Assembly: GCF_042767895.1 (NCBI RefSeq)
Contig: NC_091589.1
Coordinates: forward strand, 19,479,979-19,543,978
Length of the DNA stretch: 64,000 nucleotides
Reading direction: 5' to 3'
DNA from: Penaeus vannamei
Taxonomy: Eukaryota > Arthropoda > Malacostraca > Decapoda > Penaeidae
Part shown: positions 53,202 through 64,000 of the stretch, in pieces
Position numbering within the stretch: position 1 is the first letter of the stretch
Layout: each line of letters begins with the position of its first letter
Notes under the pieces: generated by a model
Told to the model about the DNA's origin: nothing
Database searches by the model: none
What the model saw: only the letters and a program-made list of their open reading frames with translations
Program-made: the position numbers and the translations under genes

Positions 53202-56193
53202 TCGAAAACCCCCTTTTTCCAGTTTAAATGATGATTATGATGATTTTAGCAATAATTCTGCTAATTAGGATGCTTTTGATTATAACCCCATCAATAATGA
53301 CATTAATGACGATAATAATGATAATTATGAGAGTAATTAGGACAATAATTATGATAGTAATCATACAGTGACATTTATAATGATTATTTGCGTAAAAATT
53401 GCAATAATAGCAATAACCAACAATATTCTGATGATTTTCCAACTAATAACACTAATAATAACAATAATGATAACAGAAATAATAGTAAAAGTAATTATGA
53501 TACTGCTATTACTGTTTTTCATAATCATTATTATTGTTGTTATTATTCCTAAAATTATCATTATTATCATTATCATTATTAAAATCATTATAATGATGAA
53601 AATGACATTAATTATTAAGATAATGACTTATAATGAGTATATTAAGGGTAATTAGGGCGATAATGACAGTAATGATAGTGATGATGATGATAATGACAAT
53701 AATGATGATAATCATCATTATAAAGCCCATCTATAATGAGAAAAAGGCTAAAAGTAGAAAAATCCCAAAAGTCTTAAAAACCGGCGAAATCTAGCGAAAT
53801 ACAGCCTTGTGAGAGATGAGTCGAAAAAAAAACCTTTTTCGAGTTTAATTGATGATTATGATGATTTTAGCAATATTTCTGCTTATTAGGATTATTTTGA
53901 TGATATCCTAATCAATAATGAAAATAATGACGATAATAATGATAATTAAGAGAGTAATTAGGACAATAATTATCATAGTAATTTGGCCAATAACTATGAT
54001 AGTAATTATACAATAATAATTATTATGATGATTTTCGTAATAATTGAAATAATAGCAATAATCAACAATATTCTAATGATTTTCCTACTAATAACACTAA
54101 TAATAATGACAATGGTAACATTAATAATAATAAAAGTAATTATAACACAGCTATTATTGTTATTATAATCATTATTATTGTTGTTATTATTTCTGGAATT
54201 ATCATTATTGTCATCATCATTATTAAAATAATTATAATGATGAAAATGACATTAATAATTAAGATAATGTTTATTACAATGACTATATTAAAGGTAATTA
54301 GGGCAATAATGACAGTAATTATAATAATGATGATGATAATAACAGTAATGATAATAATGATGATAATGATAGTAATGATAATAATGATGATGATAATAAA
54401 AGTAATGATAGTAATTATGATGATAATGGCAATAAGGATGATAATTATCATTATAAAGCCCATCTATAATGAGAAAAAGGCTTAAAGTAGAAAAATCCCA
54501 AAAATCGAAACACAGGCGATATCTAGCTAAATACAGCTTTCTGAGACATGAGTCGAAAACCCACTTTTTCTTGTTTAAATGATGATTATGATGGTTTTAG
54601 CAATAATTCTGCTAATTAGGATGATTTTGATGATAACCCCATCAATAATGAAAGTAATGACGATAATAATGATAATTATGAGAGTAATTAGGACAATAAC
54701 TATGATAATAATAATACAATAATCAACAATATTTTAATGATTTTCCTACTAATAACAATAATAATAACGACAATGATAACAGAAATAATAATACAAGTAA
54801 TTATAATACGGGTATTATTGTTATTATAATCATTATTATTGTTGTTATTACTTTTAGAATTGTCATTATTGTCATTGTCATTATTAAAATAATTATAATG
54901 ATGAAAATGACATTAATAATTACGATAATGATTATTATAATGACTATATTAAGGGTAATTAGGGCGATAATGACAGTAATTATAATAATGATGATGATAA
55001 TGACAATAATGATGATAATTATCATTATAAAGCCCATCTATAATGAGAAAAAGGCTAAAAGTAGAAAAATCCCAAAAGTTTTAAAACCGGCGAAATCTAG
55101 CGAAATACAGCCTTGTGAGAGATGAGTCGAAAAAAACCCTTTTTCGAGTTTAATTGATGATTATGATGATTTTAGCAATATTTCTGCTTATTAGGATTAT
55201 TTTGATGATAACCTAATCAATAATGAAAATAATGACGATAATAATGATAATTATGAGAGTAATTAGGACAATAATTATCATAGTAATTTGGCCAATAACT
55301 ATGATAGTAATTATACAATAATAATGATTATGATGATTTTCGTAATAATTGAAATGATAACAATAATCAACAATATTCTAATGATTTTCCTACTAATAAC
55401 ACTAATAATAGTGACAATGATAACATTAATAATAATAAAAGTAATTATAACACGGCTATTATTGTCATTATAATCATTATTATTGTTGTTATTATTTCTA
55501 GAATTATCATTATTGTCATCATCATTATTAAAATCATTATAATGATGAAAATGACATTAATAATTAAGATAATGATTATTACAATGACTATATTAAAGGT
55601 AATTAGGGCAATAATGACAGTAATGATAATAATGATGATGATAATGACAGTAATGATAATAATGATGATGATAATGATAGTAATGATAATAATGATGATG
55701 ATAATGACAGTAATGATAGTAATTATGATGATAATGGCAATAAGGATGATAATTATCATTATAAAGCCCATCTATAATGAGAAAAAGGCTAAAAGTAGAA
55801 AAATCCCAAAAATCGAAACACAGGCGAAATCTAGCTAAATACAGCTTTCTGAGAGATTAGTCGAAAACCCCCTTTTTCTTGTTTAAATGATGATTATGAT
55901 GGTTTTAGCAATAATTCTGCTAATTAGGATGATTTTGATGATAACCCCATCAATAATGACAGTAATGACGATAATAATGATAATTATGAGAGTAATTAGG
56001 ACAATAAGTATGATAATAATCATACAATGATAATTATAATGATCATTTGCGTAATAATTGCAATAATATCAGCATTCAACAATATTCTAATGATTTTCCT
56101 ACTAATAACACTAATAATAACGACAATGATAACAGAAATAATATTATTTCGAGAATTATCATTATTCTCATTATCATTATCATAATCATTATA
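53142..56193 (-). repeat. AT-rich satellite family B, minus orientation, with a two-unit higher-order repeat
   Basis: Boxes near 53145-53235, 53750-53850, 54480-54570, 55050-55150 and 55790-55880. The segment starting near 53820 recurs near 55125, a period of about 1305 bp: both copies carry CAATATTTCTGCTTATTAGG, TTGGCCAATAACTATGATAG and an expanded AATGATGATG cluster, and both are followed by a box with ATCGAAACACAGGCG. Confidence 0.85.
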
Positions 56194-57355
56194 CCTGATC
56201 TGACGTGAAGTGTCTGTGACCTGACTCGTCTGATGTGATTTGACCTGATTTGACCTGATCTGATGTGATCTGACCTGATCTGATGTGATTTGACCTGATC
56301 TGACGTGAAGTGTCTGTGACTTGACTCGTCTGATGTGATTTGACCTGATTTGACGTGATCTGATGTGATCTGACCTGATCTGATGTGATCTGACCTGATC
56401 TGATCTGGCGTGATCCGATGTGATTTGACCTGATCTGACGTGATCTGATGTGATTCGACCTGATCTGACGTGATCTGATGTGATTTGACCTGATCTGACG
56501 TGATCTGATGTGATTTGACCTGATCTGACGTGATCTGATGTGATTTGACCTGATCTGACGTAACCTGATCTGACTTTTCTGATGTGACCTGACTTGTCTG
56601 ATGTCTGATGTGATTTGACCTGATCTGTTGTGACGTGATCTGACCTGGTCTGACGTGATCTGATTTGACTTGTCTTATGTGACCTGACTCGTCTTATGTG
56701 CTCTGACCTGATATGACCTGATATGACCTGTTCTGATGTGACCTGACTCGTTTGATTTGATTTGATGTGATCTGATGTGATGTGATCTGACCTGATATGA
56801 TGTGATATGATGTTATGTGATCTGACTGATGTGACGTGATGTGACCTGACTCGTCTGATGTGATCTGATGTGACCTGACTTGTCTGCTGTGATTTGACCT
56901 AATCTGACGTGATCTGATGTGATTTGACCTGATCTGACGTGATCTGATCTGACTTGTCTGATGTGACCTGACTTGTCTGATGTGACCTGACTCGTCTGAT
57001 GTGATTTGACCTGATCTGACTCGTCTGATGTGATCTGATGTGATGTGATCTGACTGATCTGATGTGACCTGACTTGTCTGATGTGATTTGACCTGATCTG
57101 ACCTGACCTGACTCGTCTGATGTGATTTGACCTGATCTGACTCGTCTTATGTGATTTGACCTGATCTGACTCGTCTGATGTGTTTTGACCTGATCTGACG
57201 TGATTTTATGTGATTTGACCTGATCTGACTTGATCTGATGTGACTTTGACTTGTCTGATGTGATTTGACCTGATCTGACTTGATCTGATGTGACTTGTCT
57301 GATGTGACCTGACTTGATCTGACCTGTTCTGATGTGGCCTGACTCGTATGATGTC
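56194..57355 (-). repeat. TCANN pentamer satellite, inverted, right edge of the satellite domain
   Basis: The plus strand reads TGATCTGACGTGATCTGATG and TGATTTGACC, the reverse complement of the TCANN array at 7.3-11.5 kb, including the CTCGTC form of the CGAG spacer and a GGCC marker near 57336. It starts at CATTATACCTGATCTG and ends at GACTCGTATGATGTC. Confidence 0.92.
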
Positions 57356-58091
57356 ACATTTATTGCTATTACTAGTATTACAAGTGCTATTACAGATCTT
57401 TATTATCTTTGTTTATTTGCCTCCTTTCTTCTGATCGCCCTTACCACTGTTATTGCGATTATTGGCTTTATTGGCATTTTCGTCTTTATCCTTCGCGTCT
57501 TTCTTTTTCCTTATCTTTCACTTCCTTTCCATTTATCAGCTCTATTTCCGTCTTTCTCTCTCTTTTATGCCTTTCTCTTCTGAAAGTAAACTGGGCTGCG
57601 GCTGCAAACACACATGATAGATAAAGGTTCTTCTTATCTATTTATTTATCTATATATCTATCTATTAATTTATCTATTTACCTAGCTGCCTGGCTATCAA
57701 TCTATCCATCTATCTCTTCATCTATACATCTATTTATCTATCAACATTTCTATATATCTGTTTATCTGTCTATTCAACTATCTATATCTACCCATATATT
57801 GTTTGTTTATTTATATCTATCTATATATATATCTGTTTATCTGTCTATATATATATATATATATATTTACATATCTGTTTGTCTCTCCATCTATCCGTTT
57901 GTTAATATGTTTATCTATTATGTACCGGATAGATATATGAAGAGAAGGAGAGATAAATAGAGGGTGAGAGAGAGACAGAGATATTTATATGCGGACAAAG
58001 ATAAATAGATATGTAAGCAGAGGTAGGTACATAGAGGGAAAGGAAGACATTTGGAGAGAGAAAGAGAGCGTGTCTTTTGCTATTCATATAT

Positions 58092-58157
<66 letters not shown>

Positions 58158-58456
58158 GCTGATGTCTGCATTTCTCTCTGCAACTCACTATGTCTCGATG
58201 TCGCGGCTCTCGAACACATCGCGGCTCCTTCTGTCAACGTGAAAAGGTCGGCGATACAGCCATAAGAATTAAGTGATTCTGCTGCAATTTTGCCTTATTG
58301 CCTTAATTACTGTATCTCAATGACTGGCGGATAATTAGCAGGGATACCTGGCTATTTCCTCATTGTTCCTTTTCCTTTCTTTCTTCGCCCAAATAGATAA
58401 ACTCAGGGCGAAAACGACGTTGAGTGAGAAAATATATAGAAGAGGATGGAATCCTT
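57356..58456. other. Low-copy sequence with microsatellites; no gene seen
   Basis: This is the first non-satellite sequence inside the subtelomeric domain edge. 57630-57920 is an imperfect (ATCT)n/(TATC)n tract with a short (TA)n near 57848-57863, and 57935-58070 is purine-rich. Open frames here are short or low-complexity and I support none as a gene. Confidence 0.6.
58093..58152. repeat. (CA)30 microsatellite
   Basis: Uninterrupted CA dinucleotides followed by AAAAGGGC. Confidence 0.95.
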
Positions 58457-58660
58457 CAATATTACTGTAACTTTCTCCCTTTTACTTTGTTTCCCGGAAG
58501 GATTTGCGATTCTTGGAGGCCGATGCACGCCAGAGATCAGCCTCGTGGACCTTTTCCGTTGATGCTGAATTCACGGAAAGTCGAGAGAGCAGTCTAATCA
58601 TGGGAGACGGACTGCTAATTCCGTGGACAGTGGAGGAATGCGTTATATACTGATGCATGT
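58457..58660 (+). repeat. Left copy of an inverted-repeat pair
   Basis: Contains GGATTTGCGATTCTTGGAGG, CGATGCACGCCAGAG and CTTTTCCGTTGATGCTGAAT. It matches the reverse complement of 60206-60392 strongly over about 135 bp and more weakly toward the interior (GTGGACAGTGGAGGAATG). No coding capacity is seen. It could be a dispersed repeat present twice or the arms of a fold-back element. Confidence 0.85.
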
Positions 58661-59337
<677 letters not shown>

Positions 59338-59451
59338 TGTAATTATAAACATATACATACATATATGCATATCAATATGTTTATATATGTACATGTATAT
59401 AAATACGAACATATATTTATGCATTTCTAGAATATGTTGTGTTCGTGTATG

Positions 59452-59612
<161 letters not shown>

Positions 59613-60205
59613 ATAACGCTTCGATCCCGAGCGAGTCTTTTTCAATGATAATCCTTGAATGACGTAACTTCCAGAAACAAATGGTGACGTAACTAAATCA
59701 GAACATTAAAAGCTCTTACCCTTTTATAGCACTGCACTTGGCACTGAGAGATTGGTCGATAAAGAAAGACTCGAATCGCCAAGGTGGTCTTCGCTGTCTT
59801 CCAAGATGTTCTGTTTACGGACGTTAACATGAACTAAACGACAGCATGAAAAGCTCCGCCAGTGAGTTCGTATTCCTCTGTACAAAGGAGAGAAAGCATG
59901 GACGACGGAAAACAGTCGAATGAAAAGCGTAGAGTAAACAGAAGAGAATGGTTGATAATTTGGGAGATAGAAGAGATTAGGTTAAAGGGCGATGGGAAAT
60001 GAGAGATTATTAGGTCCATTGTTTAGTCATCTTTTGTAATCTTGGTATCATTCTTGGTATTTTGTATTATCTTAGTTTATCTATTAAATTGCGGGAAGGA
60101 AGACACACACACCGCGCACATACACACACAGTGAAAGCAAAAGGGAGAAGAGTTCAAGGGAACGAGACAATAATTTTCGACTCCGATAATTTAGCATGAA
60201 AATAT
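59613..60205. other. Low-copy sequence; no gene seen
   Basis: Mixed-composition DNA between the microsatellite cluster and the right inverted-repeat arm. Open frames are under about 65 codons and show no recognisable domain. Confidence 0.5.
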
Positions 60206-60392
60206 ACATGGCAATATAATTCATTCCTCTACAGTCCACAGAATGGGCATGATAAGCTCTCTCGCCCTTTCGTGAATTCAGCATCAACGGAAAAGGTCCA
60301 CGCCGAGGCTGACCTCTGGCGTGCATCGACCTCCAAGAATCGCAAATCCTTCTGGGAAACAGAGTGAAAGGGAAAAAGTTTCAGTAATATTT
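60206..60392 (-). repeat. Right copy of the inverted-repeat pair
   Basis: Contains ATTCAGCATCAACGGAAAAG, CTCTGGCGTGCATCGACCTC and AAGAATCGCAAATCC, the reverse complement of the 58457-58660 copy with scattered substitutions and a GCG insertion (GGTCCACGCCGAGG against CCTCGTGGACC). Confidence 0.85.
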
Positions 60393-61436
<1,044 letters not shown>

Positions 61437-61954
61437 ATATGTAACATGTATACACATATGTTTGTATATATGTAATAAATGTTGCATGGAAGGGAAATGT
61501 TATTCAATATCACATATGAATATTTGAAACCAGTAAATTCTAAATACATATGTGACTTATTATGAAGTCCGTAGTGATAATAGATAAATCCTCCATTATT
61601 ATTTCTCGATGACTGGCGACAGGAGCGCGGGAAAAATATTGATGTCAAATTCATATTTACATCCCTACGAGGAGACGGACATACTAATATCTAACAAAAA
61701 CGTGCAGGAGTGGGCCAATGTGATTTAGATTAGTGACGGAACGAATTCCTATGATCATTAAATAAAGCAAAGTTGCTCATTTACTTGGTTGCACATTTGT
61801 TTCATTATGGCTCGGTATAAGATTTTACACTTTTGCGCTCACATGCACACATACACCGGCGCGCTCACTCGCATACACGCACGTTCACAGATTATCACAT
61901 ATATGTTGCACATGTTGCATAAAATCCTTTCCCAACCTACTCTTTCTGCCCCTC
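61437..61954. other. Low-copy sequence; no gene seen
   Basis: Mixed-composition DNA with no convincing open frame. It contains short matches (GAGACGGACATACTAAT; ATGACTGGCG) to sequence near 58320 and 58600, too short to call. Confidence 0.4.
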
Positions 61955-62110
61955 GACACCGTGGCCGAGAGGGTAAGGGCGCCAGACTCGAAACCCGCGA
62001 TCGCGAGTTCGAATCTGCAAAAGGGAGCCAAAAGTGCTCCCTCTGGTTGCAACCTCGCCCGGGGCTGAAAGACATGGAAAGCCCCGGGCACAAAAATAAG
62101 ACGTCCGCCG
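61955..62110 (+). repeat. tRNA-Ser-like SINE head with two GC-rich hairpins
   Basis: 61955-62018 resembles the 5' and T-arm parts of a class II tRNA: a box A-like TGGCCGAGAGGGTAAGG (61962-61978), a GCCAGACTCGAAA segment resembling a Ser anticodon arm with CGA, and a box B-like GAGTTCGAATC (62005-62015). The 3' anticodon stem and acceptor 3' strand are not complementary, so it is not a working tRNA. Two stems follow: GGGAGC/GCTCCC (62023-62028 and 62036-62041) and GCCCGGGGCT/AGCCCCGGGC (62057-62066 and 62080-62089). RNA polymerase III promoter boxes of this type drive SINE transcription; SINE identity here is inference. Confidence 0.65.
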
Positions 62111-62460
62111 GTTGCAATCAGTTTTTCTATTTTTGCATGTATATGTGTTTGTACCATTCTTTCGAATTTCACTGCAGGACGTCAAAACAAGCCATATCTC
62201 TCCTATGTAAAATATGCGTATATATTCATCGAAAGTGCGATAAAAATTCGTCAAATTCCGATATAAGTGCCAAAGAAAGAAAAATACAGAAAACGCAAAT
62301 CAAACAGAACGAATACAAGTGAAAATAAAGAAACGCGTTGAATGCGTTCATATGCGTATATATTATAAAAAAAGAGAAAGAGAGAGAGTTCATAAGCAGA
62401 GCGGACACGAAAAATATTCATCCCACAAAAATTTTAATTACGAAAAACGACTTTCCTCAA
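62111..62460. other. Low-copy sequence; no gene seen
   Basis: AT-rich, with open frames under 110 codons that cross the SINE-like element and run into repeats. Nothing recognisable. Confidence 0.4.
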
Positions 62461-62880
62461 ACTCTCCTCCCCCCCCCTCTTCTTTCCTCTCTTCTTCCCT
62501 TGCTAACACACTGTCTCACTTTCTATATCTGCCTTTCTCTCTTTCTCCTTCTCCCTCTCTCTTTCTCTTTCTCCCCCTCTCTTTCTCCTTCTCCCTCTCT
62601 CTTTCTCCTTCTCCCTCTCTCTTTCTCTTTCCCCCTCTTTTTTTTTCCTTCTCCCTCACTCTTTCTCCTTCTCCCTCTCTCTTTCTCCTTCTCCCTCTCT
62701 CTTTCTCCTTCTCCCTCTCTCTTTCTCATTCTCCCCCTCTATTTCTCATTCTCCCTCTCTCTTTCTCATTATCTCTCTCTCTTTCTCATTATCCCCCTCT
62801 CTTTCTCATTATCCCTATCTTTGTCATTCCCCCCCTCTCCCCCAGCTCTTTATCCTTTTCCTTCCTCTCACTCATTCTCT
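62461..62880. repeat. Pyrimidine tract, (CTCTCTTTCTCCTTCTCC)n
   Basis: An imperfect ~18-bp CT-rich unit tandemly repeated about 15-20 times, with a TTTTTTTTCC interruption near 62640 and an ATT variant (TTTCTCATT) toward the right. It generates Ser/Leu/Pro/Phe-rich frames that are not genes. Confidence 0.9.
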
Positions 62881-63736
62881 TTCTTTAGCAGCTGTGGTTA
62901 TTTTTACCTGCAGCAGTATTATCATCATAACCAATATCATGCAATCATTTTTTTCACTATTATTGTAATTGCATTTGTTTATTATCATGAATGTAATTAT
63001 CTTTACCATCATTATTAGTATTAGTAGTGGACGTGTGTGTGTGTGTGTGTGTTTGTTTGTTCAATTGCAAAACAGATCACTTAATCTTGTTTTCATTCTC
63101 TCTCTTTGCCCACAATTTATTCATTAAATATTTAACCCTAAATTACATTGACCAGAATCACTTGTCTTGTCTGTGCATTTGCAGCCACAAAACAATTCAC
63201 CTCACAAAGGTGAGAGATGGACGGATGCAGCGTCAGTTGTGAAGGAGCGCGGGCTATTTGTACTTATCGAAGAAAAAGCTGCAGTAAGCAAGGAGGAAAT
63301 GGCTCAATTAACATTTGACACCACGTAAAGTAGTCGGGCAAGAATTCCATACCATTACCGATGCAGAGTTATCCTGAACAAATATTAAATTTCAGTATTG
63401 TTTCCCGCGTCTCATGAGGGCAATTTAGAGACAGTATTTAATTATTAGTGGGTATTTTACAGGAGCCAAGAACAGAGTGGATATGGCGTGGTTGATAATC
63501 TTATCTAAATCGATGGGACTGAAACATGACTGTGATTAGTGTATAATAACACATCACATTAGAAAACATTTTCATTTATTTTCTTATTATTTCCTAGTTT
63601 CTATTAATTTTAACCAATGGTAGACACAGACAATGCTAAGAATTCACACCGTATTGCTATAATGAAAATAAAATGTATTATTTAAGAACTATATCTATTA
63701 GATCATTAAAGCACAAAAATACATTTCATAGACTAC

Positions 63737-63783
<47 letters not shown>

Positions 63784-64000
63784 AACATGACCTTGAAATC
63801 CACATATAACATAATTTGCATAATCTGCATAAACACTATCGAAATACAACGACCCAACGGAGATTGCGTTCCTCGGTTTTAAAATCTAAATTTGCTTACA
63901 CACTCATCAAGAGAGAGAAAGAGAGGCGCATCAGATAAAGAATTAAGTGGGAAAATAATGTTTATTCATGGATGTAAATAAAAGATTTCCCTTCTGAAAA
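62881..64000. other. Low-copy sequence with short microsatellites; no gene seen
   Basis: Contains a short (GT)n near 63031-63052 and a (GA)n at about 63739-63781. The remainder is mixed-composition DNA; the open frames are short and unrecognised. A gene could begin beyond the right edge. Confidence 0.45.

Noticed and set aside
58051..58265. Thr/His-rich and Val/Cys-rich frames
   Set aside because: Translations of the (CA)30 microsatellite; the same holds for the frames around 59158-59662.
61955..62020. Functional tRNA-Ser gene
   Set aside because: The anticodon and acceptor stems do not pair and no variable arm is complete.
62319..63018. Ser/Leu/Pro/Phe-rich frames up to 226 codons
   Set aside because: Translations of the CT-rich tandem repeat with no domain or codon signal.

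Overview
This window reads as an arthropod chromosome end. It opens with about 3.4 kb of CCTAA repeats, the C-rich strand of the TTAGG telomere, running in the direction expected of a left chromosome terminus. It also holds a mitochondrial ND4 fragment that reads cleanly only with the invertebrate mitochondrial code. The extreme density of AT-rich satellites and long (TA)n, (CA)n and (GA)n tracts fits a decapod crustacean such as a penaeid shrimp, but that is inference. I find no intact host protein-coding gene. The many long open frames are by-products of 3-nt or 5-nt periodic repeats.

Layout: 1-3436 telomeric array; 3440-4119 a broken Penelope-like reverse transcriptase joined directly to the telomere array, then an A-rich tail to 4889; 4890-6433 AT-rich satellite A; 6460-6913 an unrecognised coding-like fragment; 6914-7346 ND4 NUMT; 7347-11508 a satellite built from TCANN pentamers; 11509-57355 a large domain of three related AT-rich satellites, called A, B and C here, interrupted by two more TCANN blocks, a 500-N gap (33688-34187) and a solo-LTR-like insertion (40158-42447); it is closed by an inverted TCANN array at 56194-57355. 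From 57356 the sequence is ordinary low-copy DNA with microsatellites, an inverted-repeat pair and a tRNA-Ser-like SINE head.

The main structural result is mirror organisation. Going inward from the left the order is TCANN(+), B(-), C(+), A(+); going inward from the right it is TCANN(-), B, C(-), A(-). The C/A junction at 14282-14401 matches the reverse complement of 49021-49140 with 3 mismatches in 120 positions by my hand alignment, and a B unit carrying a private internal deletion is also mirrored. The implied axis is near 31.6-31.8 kb. Each A, B and C unit has a conserved box of roughly 120 bp followed by several hundred bases of drifting ATN-triplet sequence.

Nothing here works together as a gene pathway. 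The biology is that of a chromosome end: telomere repeats, a telomere-adjacent retroelement, pentameric and trimeric satellites, organelle DNA capture and inverted duplication. Satellite block boundaries were set by eye and are good to roughly 10-30 bases unless a hallmark sequence is named.
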